A stretch of DNA of 15,324 nucleotides from Nitrospirota bacterium. Its GTDB lineage: Bacteria; Nitrospirota; Leptospirillia; Leptospirillales; Leptospirillaceae. The translations under genes were made by a program, and so were the position numbers. This document shows positions 8,334-14,769 of the stretch, one piece after another (positions within the stretch are counted from its first letter, which is position 1; the number at the start of each line of letters is the position of its first letter). The stretch spans positions 1-15,324 of the forward strand of contig JAJZGM010000011.1 of NCBI GenBank assembly GCA_021828525.1, in the 5' to 3' direction. The notes beneath the pieces were generated by a model. That model saw nothing but the letters and a program-made list of their open reading frames with translations, was not told where the DNA came from and did no database searches.

Positions 8334-8702
8334 CTATCGTTTCTCCGCCATGAAGGCCTTGAAGCGCCCGAGCTCCTCCAGGGCGCTCTGGAACTCTTCG
8401 AGATCGCTCATGAAGGGCCGGATCTTTTCCATCTCCTCCATGAAGGACCGGAAACGTTCCATTTCGGCCATGAGGCTCTTCATGCGGTCCTGTTCGGAGG
8501 CGAACACGGCCCGGAACCGGTCCATTTCCGCCAGGAGAAGCTTGAACTTTTCCACTTCCCCCATGAAGGTGCGGAACCGCTCCATCTCGACCGTCAGGGC
8601 CTTGAAGCGGTCGAGGTCTGACATGGAGGGGCGGACGTAGGTCAGTTCGGTCATGAAGGCGCGGAACTTTTCCAGGGTCGAGGTGGTCTTTCCGGGTTCC
8701 AT
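8334..8702 (-). CDS. decapeptide-repeat helical protein of unknown function
   Basis: Not recognised as any named family. The 122-residue product is almost entirely eleven tandem 10-residue repeats (residues 10-120) with consensus hydrophobic-Glu-Arg/Lys-Phe-Arg/Lys-x-Phe-Met-x-Glu. Clear copies are LEKFRAFMTE, MERFRTFMGE, MDRFRAVFAS, MERFRSFMEE, MEKIRPFMSD and LGRFKAFMAE. One unit (residues 70-80) has 11 residues. There is no signal peptide, membrane segment or Cys, and the protein is strongly charged, so it is probably soluble and alpha-helical. The ATG at 8702 is chosen because GGAG lies 6 nt upstream; an ATG at 8714 (4 more residues) has no ribosome site. The gene is convergent with the branching enzyme and divergent from the lipoprotein gene across an AT-rich block. 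A coiled-coil or scaffold role is a guess. Coding is supported by the conserved periodic protein pattern. Confidence 0.75.
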   Translation of the reverse strand: MEPGKTTSTLEKFRAFMTELTYVRPSMSDLDRFKALTVEMERFRTFMGEVEKFKLLLAEMDRFRAVFASEQDRMKSLMAEMERFRSFMEEMEKIRPFMSDLEEFQSALEELGRFKAFMAEKR

Positions 8703-8829
8703 CGATCTCTCCATTTCTTTTTTAAATCAATAAATTTTAATGATCTTTAAGAAGAATTCTTTCAAATCAAATAATAAGACTTTGCCAGACAAATTCTTTT
8801 TGTTCTGCTAATTTTTTCCACCTTAACTC

Positions 8830-8858
8830 TTTCAATGAAAAGGATACACCAATATTTT
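8830..8858 (+). promoter_or_regulatory. candidate sigma70-like promoter for the lipoprotein gene
   Basis: TTTCAA (8830-8835), a 17-bp spacer and TATTTT (8853-8858) lie in the AT-rich block about 120 bp before the ATG at 8979. Matches to consensus are partial, and AT-rich DNA gives such pairs by chance, so confidence is low. Confidence 0.3.
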
Positions 8859-8869
8859 TAAATGTCCAA
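8841..8869 (-). promoter_or_regulatory. candidate sigma70-like promoter for the decad-repeat gene
   Basis: Read on the minus strand: TTGGAC (8869-8864), a 17-bp spacer and TATCCT (8846-8841), about 140 bp upstream of the ATG at 8702. It overlaps the candidate + promoter, which would make the two genes compete for polymerase if both are real. The match is only fair. Confidence 0.3.
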
Positions 8870-8978
8870 CAGACAGGAAATTCCGGATCGGCTCTGGCGC
8901 ACGGTATTGGGACCCCCCCCCGGGCGAGCGGGAAGGACCACGCTCCGGAAGGCTCCCGGAGGCGGGATTTAAGAGAGG

Positions 8979-9120
8979 ATGTCCAGCCGGCCTCTCCTTC
9001 CTTCTGCCGATACTCCTCCTCCTTCCGGGGTGCGCAACCCATGGCGGACCCGGCCAAAAATTACCGGGACCGACCCTAAGCCCCCCTCCTCAGGCCCTCC
9101 CGGCCCCGGCAAAAGGACCG
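8979..9120 (+). other. signal peptide and lipobox region upstream of the DUF4384 gene, apparent frameshift
   Basis: The frame of the following gene stays open back to 8839 and, from 8992, encodes LSFLLPILLLLPGCATHGG: a hydrophobic core ending in a consensus lipobox L-P-G-C (Cys codon 9031-9033), then a proline-rich linker into the annotated gene. No ATG, GTG or TTG exists in this frame before the signal. An ATG at 8979 lies one frame away. Skipping one base (for example C8991) would give MSSR joined to the signal core, an ideal lipoprotein N-terminus. This suggests a one-base sequencing or assembly error, a genuine disrupting frameshift, or an unusual start. The signal peptide is directly visible; the join is inferred. 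Confidence 0.65.
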
Positions 9121-10029
9121 GTGGGGCCGCCAAGGAATCAGGCTCCCCCGATGGTTTCTCCCGCCTCCCCAGTGCTTCCGCCCTGCGGGTCGCTGACCCT
9201 CTCCTCATCCAAAAGACGGGTGGAATTTCTTATGGCCGGGCAGGGGGTCATGGGAAAGACCGCATCTGACCGAACCGTCCTGGGCTTTGCGGAGAGAGAG
9301 GCCATCGCCCGCCTCTCCCGGTGCTCCGGGATCGAAAGGACGCTTTCGGGATTCTATGACGCCACCCATGTTCCGGACCCTGGCGACAGACGAAGGGTCG
9401 TCCGGAAAATTAAGAGGGCCCTGGACCTCCGCCCCCGTTTCCGGGTCGTCTGGGAATCCTGCCGGGAGGAAGGGGAGAGGCGATCCTGCCAGGTCGTGAT
9501 CGAGGGAACGGTGAGGCGCCTCCGGGGGGACCCCGCATTTTCGATCCGGTCCTTCGGAATCGGGAAGACAGGAGTGATCCGGGACGGAGAGACGATGCAT
9601 GTCCGTTTTTCCCTGACCCGTCCGGCCACTGTCTATCTCTTCGACGTGGACGAAGGGGGGAAGGCGACGCTTTTGTTTCCGGGACCCCTGGAAGAAGAGG
9701 GCAGGGTCCCGGCGGGATCCCGGGTCGTCATTCCGCCTGAGAACCAGAAGGCGGTGACTCTGGTGGCCACCCTTTCCCCCGGAATGAAAAAACATGTCGG
9801 CCATATCTGGATTCTGGCCCTGGAAGGCAGGATTTTTCCCAAGGCGGAGAATCTTTGGAAAAAGTCCGGACCTGACGGGACCCTGCCTGTTGTGGGAGAT
9901 TTTTTCGGAGGGCTTCTGCCGGAGATACAGCCACCGGGCCAAGGCGGCGGGTGGAGCCTTCGAGTGATCCCCTACGAGATTGTCGGGAAGGGAACCACCT
10001 CCTCCGGGGCGGGTCCGGGACATCACTGA
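9121..10029 (+). CDS. DUF4384 domain-containing probable lipoprotein
   Basis: 302 residues from the GTG at 9121, the first usable start in this frame; the true gene almost certainly begins upstream with the lipoprotein signal described at 8979-9120. The N-terminal part is a Pro/Ser-rich linker followed by a charged segment (about 55-130). The centre matches DUF4384: GVIRDGETMHVRFSLTRPAT, then VYLFDVDEGGKATLLFPG, then VPAGSRVVIPPENQ, with a later LVATLSPGMKKHV strand. In that family the sheet-rich domain is found in envelope or surface proteins of unclear function. If the signal is used, the protein is anchored by Cys in the inner or outer membrane and faces the periplasm. In-frame ATGs at 9151 and 9232 are alternative annotated starts without good ribosome sites. 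No partner gene lies next to it. The domain call is from pattern memory; biochemical role unknown. Confidence 0.75.
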   Translation: MGPPRNQAPPMVSPASPVLPPCGSLTLSSSKRRVEFLMAGQGVMGKTASDRTVLGFAEREAIARLSRCSGIERTLSGFYDATHVPDPGDRRRVVRKIKRALDLRPRFRVVWESCREEGERRSCQVVIEGTVRRLRGDPAFSIRSFGIGKTGVIRDGETMHVRFSLTRPATVYLFDVDEGGKATLLFPGPLEEEGRVPAGSRVVIPPENQKAVTLVATLSPGMKKHVGHIWILALEGRIFPKAENLWKKSGPDGTLPVVGDFFGGLLPEIQPPGQGGGWSLRVIPYEIVGKGTTSSGAGPGHH

Positions 10030-10093
10030 AGGATTTCCATTTCATGGATCCGGGATCCCCGGTCTGGACCGAATGCCCGATCCATCATCAGGT

Positions 10094-10110
10094 GGATCTT
10101 TTGAAGATCC
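10094..10110. repeat. short perfect inverted repeat
   Basis: GGATCTT-TTG-AAGATCC is a 7-bp perfect stem with a 3-nt loop, 65 bp past the lipoprotein stop and just upstream of the promoter at 10120-10148. No T-run follows. It may be a weak terminator for the lipoprotein gene or an operator for the neighbouring promoter. Confidence 0.4.
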
Positions 10111-10119
10111 GGCCTGGTC

Positions 10120-10148
10120 TGGACATGAAAAGGGGCATGTGCTATAGT
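10120..10148 (+). promoter_or_regulatory. strong sigma70-like promoter with extended -10
   Basis: TGGACA (10120-10125), a 17-bp spacer and TATAGT (10143-10148), with TG one base before the -10. It is the best consensus promoter in the window. Transcription would start near 10155 and leave a leader of about 245 nt before the adaptor gene at 10402. The palindrome array (10311-10384) lies within that leader, far downstream of the promoter. It could drive the RND operon or a small RNA; a seven-codon ORF at 10174 has little support. Confidence 0.5.
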
Positions 10149-10310
10149 CCGACAAGTTTGTCTCTGGGAATTTATGACCGCGATAAGAAAAACTTGAGCC
10201 TTTTGTGCCGGAGAGTCTGGTAGGATTCTCGTTGATCCAGTTGGTGAACGGCAAAAGACGACGGAGCAGGAACAGAACCCAGGAATTCCAGGGGAAGCCG
10301 GCCGATCCGG

Positions 10311-10384
10311 TTTCATGACAGATTAATATTTTCATAGATTATGAAAGCTTTCATGGTGCATGAAATGTTTCATAGGCTATGAAA
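10311..10384. promoter_or_regulatory. array of tandem 17-bp palindromes at 19-bp period (probable operator)
   Basis: Three perfect copies of TTTCAT-N5-ATGAAA occupy 10330-10346 (N5 AGATT), 10349-10365 (GGTGC) and 10368-10384 (AGGCT). Their centres are exactly 19 bp apart. A fourth, degenerate unit sits in register upstream (10311-10327: TTTCAT then ATTAAT instead of ATGAAA). Downstream, still in register, GACTGAAA occurs at 10387 and 10406. The array ends 17 bp before the GTG start of the RND adaptor gene, as expected for repressor or activator dimers binding cooperatively. The arm identity with variable centres points to a dimeric helix-turn-helix protein; no regulator gene is in the window, so its identity is unknown. 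Confidence 0.75.
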
Positions 10385-10401
10385 GCGACTGAAAGTTGGC
10401 A

Positions 10402-11484
10402 GTGAGACTGAAACTTTCTAGAAAAAACGCCTTCCTAGCCCTGTCCGCCAGTCTTCTGATCCTGGGGTCCGTCCTGTTTCTGTTTTATCGGAACTCCGGA
10501 AAACCCTCGTCCCCGGCCAGTGTCGAAAAAGCCTCCCTTCCCTACGATCCGTCCCGCTTCCGTATCGGCCATGTCAGATACCGCTACTTCGAGCTCTGGA
10601 CGCAGATTCCCGGGGTCATTCACGGCTTCCGCAAGACGGTCGTCTACGGCCATGTTCCCGGTTACCTCAAGTTCCTGAACGTCGACAAGGGAGACTGGGT
10701 CATCCGGGGACAGGTCCTGGGATACATCTACGATCCGGAGCTCTACCAGAGCTGGCAACGGGCCCTGGCCGAAGCGGCGATCGCCCACATCACCTTTCTC
10801 CGGAAGTACCGGGTCTGGAAGGGAGACCCCCGGGTGATCTCCCTCCAGCGGGTCCAGATGGCCGAGGCCCTCTGGAAGGAGCGAGAGGCCCAGGCCGGAT
10901 ATTTCCGCTCCCTCGTCCGCTACAAGACGATCGTGGCTCCCTTCTCCGGCATCGTCACCCACCGCTATGTGGACCCCTGGAACCTCGTCTCGCAGGGAAC
11001 GGGGGGGACCACCCCTGCCCTTCCCATCATCAAGATCGAGGATGTCGAGGAAATGCGCCTCTATGTCGGGGTACCCGAACACTTCGTCCGGTTCGTCAAG
11101 CGGGGACTCAAAGCTGAGCTCCGGGCCCAGGGACTCCCGGGGAAGGTCTTCCGGGCCCGGGTCACGCGATATGCCTTCCGGCTCAATCCGGAAACGCGCA
11201 CGATGCGGACCGAGATCGATGTCGACAACCCCGACCATCTCCTTCAGCCAGGCATGTTCGTCGACACCCGCATCCGTCTCCATGTCTTCCCCCATGTTCT
11301 CTCCGTCCACCATATGGCGGTCATCGAGGAGCGCCACGGAAATTTCGCCTATATTCTCCGGGGAGGGAAACGCCTCAAGGTTCCCGTGGTGGTTGGCTAC
11401 CGGAACGGGGACTACACGGAGATCCTCCAGGGGCTCGACGGCTCGGAGACAGTTCTCGTGAAACTTCACAAGACAATTTTCTGA
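10402..11484 (+). CDS. RND efflux periplasmic adaptor (membrane fusion protein)
   Basis: Adaptor linking an inner-membrane RND pump to an outer-membrane channel; 360 residues. An N-terminal membrane anchor (about 9-29) follows the basic MRLKLSRK. The split lipoyl-like domain is visible: VYGHVPGYLKFLNVDKGDWV with GQVLGYIYD (81-111), and YKTIVAPFSGIVTHRYVD (174-191). Between them lies a short alpha-hairpin (about 112-172). A beta-barrel (about 205-293, IIKIEDVEEMRLYVGVPE) and a membrane-proximal end follow. There is no lipobox, so it is anchored by the N-terminal helix. The GTG at 10402 is preferred, with GAAAG 6 nt upstream; an in-frame TTG at 10396 would add two residues. The palindrome array lies directly upstream and the permease gene starts 49 nt downstream, so the two form an operon. 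Substrate (drug, metal, solvent) cannot be told; no Met- or His-rich metal segment is evident. Confidence 0.9.
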   Translation: MRLKLSRKNAFLALSASLLILGSVLFLFYRNSGKPSSPASVEKASLPYDPSRFRIGHVRYRYFELWTQIPGVIHGFRKTVVYGHVPGYLKFLNVDKGDWVIRGQVLGYIYDPELYQSWQRALAEAAIAHITFLRKYRVWKGDPRVISLQRVQMAEALWKEREAQAGYFRSLVRYKTIVAPFSGIVTHRYVDPWNLVSQGTGGTTPALPIIKIEDVEEMRLYVGVPEHFVRFVKRGLKAELRAQGLPGKVFRARVTRYAFRLNPETRTMRTEIDVDNPDHLLQPGMFVDTRIRLHVFPHVLSVHHMAVIEERHGNFAYILRGGKRLKVPVVVGYRNGDYTEILQGLDGSETVLVKLHKTIF

Positions 11485-11533
11485 ATCGAATGATCAAGAT
11501 CCTTCCGTAAGGGCGGAAAAAGGGAGAGGCTTC

Positions 11534-14500
11534 ATGTTTCTAGTCAAGATGTCGCTCAAGAGCCCCTATTCGATAATTGCGATGGCCCTGGCCATCATTC
11601 TTCTGGGCGCCCAGAGCCTCTCCTCCATGAACGTCTCCATCCTTCCCCGGATCCCTCTTCCGGTGGTCGAGGTCCTCACTGTCTTTCCCGGCATGAATGT
11701 CTACAACACCGAGATGGACATCACCGAACAGATGGAGCGGATCATCCTCCAGGCTCCCTACATCCGGTCGATCAAGTCGGAGAGCCTGGTGGGGATCAGC
11801 ATGATCCAGATCCGCTTCCGGTCGTCCTATTCGCTCTCGGCCGGGGTCTCGATGGTGACCTCGCTCGTCTACTCCTCGATGAAATACCTTCCCCCGGGGA
11901 TCTTTCCCCCGATCATCATCCCCTTCGGCATCTCGGCCATTCCCATCGCCGACCTGGTCCTCTCCTCGAAAGAGCTCACCCAGATGCAGATGTTCGACCT
12001 GGGGTACTTCAATGTCCGCTCCCAGATGGGAACAGTCCCCGGTGTGGCGGCTCCTCCCGTCTTCGGAGGACTCTCCCGACAGATCCAGGTCTATACCAAC
12101 AACACGGCCCTTCTGGCCCGGGGGCTCACGATCTGGGACGTGGTCAACGCGCTCAACCGCCAGAACATCGTCTGGCCGGCAGGATTCGCCAAGATCGGGG
12201 ACATGAGCTACAACGTCTTCGTGAACGCGCTTCTGGGGCCGGTCAAGTCGATCAATGACGTTCCGATCAAGGTGGAACACGGACAACCCGTCTACATCAA
12301 GGATGTCGGCATCGCGAAGGACTCCTACCGGATCCAGACCAATCCGGTGCGGGTCGACGGGCGAAAGTCCGTCTACATCCCGGTCCTCAAGCAGGAGGGG
12401 GCCAACACCGTCAAGGTGATCGATGCCACGCAGGCGGCGATCAAGACCTTCTATGGGCTTCCCAAAAGCCTCGACATCTCCCTGGTCTTCGACCAGTCGG
12501 TCTATATCCGGGACTCGGTCGCCTCCCTCGAACGGGAAGGAATCGTCGGGATCCTGCTGACCGCGGCCATGATCCTGATCTTTCTTGGCAATGTCCGCTC
12601 CACCCTCATCATCACCACCTCCATCCCGCTCTCGCTATTGGTGGGCTTCATCATGCTGAACGCCACCGGTCAGACGATCAACATCATGACCCTGGGGGGG
12701 CTGGCGCTGGCCATCGGGCGTCTGGTCGACGACGCCATCGTCGTTCTCGAGAACACCAATCGCCACCTCGAAATGGGAAAGACGCCCTCCCAGGCGGCCC
12801 TGGACGGAGCCGGGGAGGTCGCCATGCCCGTTTTGGCCTCGACGATCGCCACCATGATCGTCTTCTCCCCCGTCCTCTTTCTCCTGGGCAAGGGCAAGTA
12901 CCTCTTTACCCCCCTGGCCGCCGCCGTCGCCTATTCCATGCTGGCCTCCTACTTCGTTTCGATGACCCTGGTGCCGGTCCTCTCGTCCTGGTTTTTGAAG
13001 CCGGAATCGGCCTACAGAAACAGCCGGTCGCTCTTTCGTCGCGGGGTCACGCGTTTCAACGCCTTATTCGACCGGTTCAGGAATACCTATCGCAACACCC
13101 TGAAGATCGCCCTCCGACACCGGGGGCCGGTCTCGATCCTCATCTTCCTGGCCTTTGTCGGCTCCTTCTTCCTGTTTGCGCATATCGGATCGGAGTATTT
13201 TCCGCCCGACGACACCGGCGCCTTCATCATCCAGATGCGTCTTCCCGACGGGAGCCGGATCGAGAAGACCGACGCGGTCAGCGCCCGGGTGGATGCCGCC
13301 ATCCGCCGGATCATCCCGGCCAAGGACATCGTCCACGTCGTGATCAACGAGGGGGTCCGTCCCGGGTGGGACGCCATGTACACGACCAATCTCTGGAGCC
13401 ACATGGCCTTTGTCCTGGTCCAGCTCAATGGCTCGAATGAGCGAAAGCGGTCGATGTGGGACTTCGAGCACGAGCTCCGGCCCTACCTGGTCTCCCACTT
13501 TCCCAATGTGGAGTTCTACTTCGAGTCCTCCTCGATCATCACCCAGATCCTGGCAGGCTCGGGGGAGGCCCCTGTCGACATCCAGCTTCTGGGCCCCTCC
13601 TACCGCAAGCTGGGGCAGATCGCCCACAAGATCGTGGATCATATCCGGTCCATCCCCGGGACCACCGATGTCCGGCTCAAGCAGAACATCCATTATCCGT
13701 CGATGTTCATCGATGTCGACCGGAACAAGGCCCAGTTCCTGGGGGTGTCGGAGCTTGATGTTGAGCGGAACGTCATCACGAGCCTGGTGACCGACGTGGC
13801 CATCGGAGAGAATTTCTGGGTCGACCAGACCACGGGGAACCCCTACTTTCTCACTGCCCAGTATCCCGAAGACAAAATCAACTCCATGGACGCCCTCTCG
13901 AACATCCTGGTCCGCCAGCTCAGGGGGTCGGACTACGCGGAGTCGGGGGCGGAGAATCCTCCCATTTACCTTCGGGACATCGCCGAGATCCGCCGCATCA
14001 CCATTCCGCCGGCCATCTTCCATTACAATGTCCAGCGCGTGGTCGACATCCTGGTCAATGTGACCCACGATCCGGGGATCTCCCTGGGAGGGGTCGGAGG
14101 CAAGATCGACGACTATCTCGCAAAGATGAAATTTCCGAAGGGGTATTCCTGGCGCGAATCCGGGATGCTGGCCTCGATGCACCGCTCCTTCGGGTCGATG
14201 GGCCTCGCGGTCCTTCTGGCCATGGCCCTGGTCTACCTGGCATTGGTGGCCCAGTTCCAGTCCTTCCTCGATCCCTTCATCATCATGATGTCGGTCCCCT
14301 TCGGACTCATCGGGGTCTTCGCCATGCTCTACGCCACGGGAACCGGGATCAACGTGGAGTCCCTGATCGGGGTGATCATGGATATCGGAATCGGAGTCTC
14401 GAACTCGGTGCTGCTAGTCGAGTTCGCGATCCGTCTCCGGGAGCAGGGGGCTCCCCTTTACCGGGCGGTGGTCGAGGCGGGGGCCACCCGTCTTCGTCCG

Positions 14501-14710
14501 ATCCTCATGACGGCAATCGGGACGATCCTCGCCATGATCCCGACAGCGATCGGGATGGGGGTCGGCTCCGGCGCCGAGGAACCCCTGGCCCGGGCCGTGA
14601 TCGGGGGCCTCATGGTGATGACGGTTCTGACGCTCGTTCAGGTTCCCATTTTCTATGTGATCCTTCACACCTGGGAGGAGAAATGGAAGGCCCGGAGGCA
14701 AGCCCGCTAG
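11534..14710 (+). CDS. RND efflux permease (AcrB/HAE1-like superfamily)
   Basis: Proton-driven inner-membrane exporter; 1058 residues, the usual length. TM1 is SIIAMALAIILLGAQSL. A large periplasmic loop follows, then TM2-TM6 (about 330-490), a second half beginning VSILIFLAFVGSFFLFAHIG with the conserved SEYFPPDDTGAF segment, a second loop, and TM8-TM12 (about 885-1050). TM4 holds the proton-relay pair D399-D400 in GRLVDDAIVVLENTNRHLE. TM10 reads GIGVSNSVLLVEFA, so Ser956 stands where AcrB has Lys940; this substitution occurs in other RND subfamilies. The ATG at 11534 is preceded by GGGAGAGG (11522-11529). No outer-membrane channel gene follows, so the pump must borrow one encoded elsewhere. 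No heavy-metal signature of the CusA/CzcA type was noticed, and the N-terminus is closer to hydrophobe or multidrug pumps. Substrate unknown. Confidence 0.93.
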   Translation: MFLVKMSLKSPYSIIAMALAIILLGAQSLSSMNVSILPRIPLPVVEVLTVFPGMNVYNTEMDITEQMERIILQAPYIRSIKSESLVGISMIQIRFRSSYSLSAGVSMVTSLVYSSMKYLPPGIFPPIIIPFGISAIPIADLVLSSKELTQMQMFDLGYFNVRSQMGTVPGVAAPPVFGGLSRQIQVYTNNTALLARGLTIWDVVNALNRQNIVWPAGFAKIGDMSYNVFVNALLGPVKSINDVPIKVEHGQPVYIKDVGIAKDSYRIQTNPVRVDGRKSVYIPVLKQEGANTVKVIDATQAAIKTFYGLPKSLDISLVFDQSVYIRDSVASLEREGIVGILLTAAMILIFLGNVRSTLIITTSIPLSLLVGFIMLNATGQTINIMTLGGLALAIGRLVDDAIVVLENTNRHLEMGKTPSQAALDGAGEVAMPVLASTIATMIVFSPVLFLLGKGKYLFTPLAAAVAYSMLASYFVSMTLVPVLSSWFLKPESAYRNSRSLFRRGVTRFNALFDRFRNTYRNTLKIALRHRGPVSILIFLAFVGSFFLFAHIGSEYFPPDDTGAFIIQMRLPDGSRIEKTDAVSARVDAAIRRIIPAKDIVHVVINEGVRPGWDAMYTTNLWSHMAFVLVQLNGSNERKRSMWDFEHELRPYLVSHFPNVEFYFESSSIITQILAGSGEAPVDIQLLGPSYRKLGQIAHKIVDHIRSIPGTTDVRLKQNIHYPSMFIDVDRNKAQFLGVSELDVERNVITSLVTDVAIGENFWVDQTTGNPYFLTAQYPEDKINSMDALSNILVRQLRGSDYAESGAENPPIYLRDIAEIRRITIPPAIFHYNVQRVVDILVNVTHDPGISLGGVGGKIDDYLAKMKFPKGYSWRESGMLASMHRSFGSMGLAVLLAMALVYLALVAQFQSFLDPFIIMMSVPFGLIGVFAMLYATGTGINVESLIGVIMDIGIGVSNSVLLVEFAIRLREQGAPLYRAVVEAGATRLRPILMTAIGTILAMIPTAIGMGVGSGAEEPLARAVIGGLMVMTVLTLVQVPIFYVILHTWEEKWKARRQAR

Positions 14711-14714
14711 GGGG

Positions 14715-14738
14715 CCGGCTTGCCCTTTGGCAAGCCGG
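14715..14738. terminator. bidirectional hairpin between convergent genes
   Basis: CCGGCTTGCC-CTTT-GGCAAGCCGG is a perfect 10-bp stem with a 4-nt loop, 4 bp after the permease stop and 31 bp from the stop of the convergent gene. No T-run follows on either strand, so efficiency as an intrinsic terminator is uncertain. Position and stem strength support a shared terminator. Confidence 0.6.
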
Positions 14739-14769
14739 AGATCTGAATGAGCAATCCGGAAAAGGCCGG

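Larger units (their letters stand above)
8703..8978. other. AT-rich divergent intergenic region
   Basis: This is the space between the decad-repeat gene (minus) and the lipoprotein frame (plus). Bases about 8705-8880 are strongly AT-rich (runs such as TTTTTTAAATCAATAAATTT), in contrast to the GC-rich DNA on both sides. Candidate sigma70-like elements face both ways inside it. From 8881 composition returns abruptly to GC-rich. The region probably holds promoters for both flanking genes; it could also be a remnant of acquired DNA. Confidence 0.6.

Noticed and set aside
8767..9057. Minus-strand 96-codon open frame whose C-terminal part in the AT-rich block looks protein-like (ELRWKKLAEQKEF)
   Set aside because: Its N-terminal part is only the antisense of the lipoprotein signal region, no ribosome site is present, and no motif is recognisable; the AT-rich half gives Lys and Phe codons by composition alone.
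8979..9269. Uninterrupted + frame starting at the ATG 8979 (MSSRPLLPSADTPPP...)
   Set aside because: After four codons it is a proline- and glycine-rich shadow of the lipoprotein frame; the neighbouring frame carries the signal peptide and continues into DUF4384.
10311..10384. Palindrome array considered as plasmid-type replication iterons or a CRISPR remnant
   Set aside because: No Rep, DnaA-box cluster or cas gene is nearby, and there are no unique spacers (gaps are two bases). The position just before a start codon fits an operator better.
11502..11517. TTCCG/CGGAA mini-hairpin between adaptor and permease genes
   Set aside because: Only five base pairs in a 49-nt gap of an evident operon; too weak to call a terminator or attenuator.
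13064..14182. 372-codon antisense frame inside the RND permease gene
   Set aside because: Mirror of well-conserved RND sequence, rich in Asp, His, Gly and Val from reverse-read codons, with no domain pattern.
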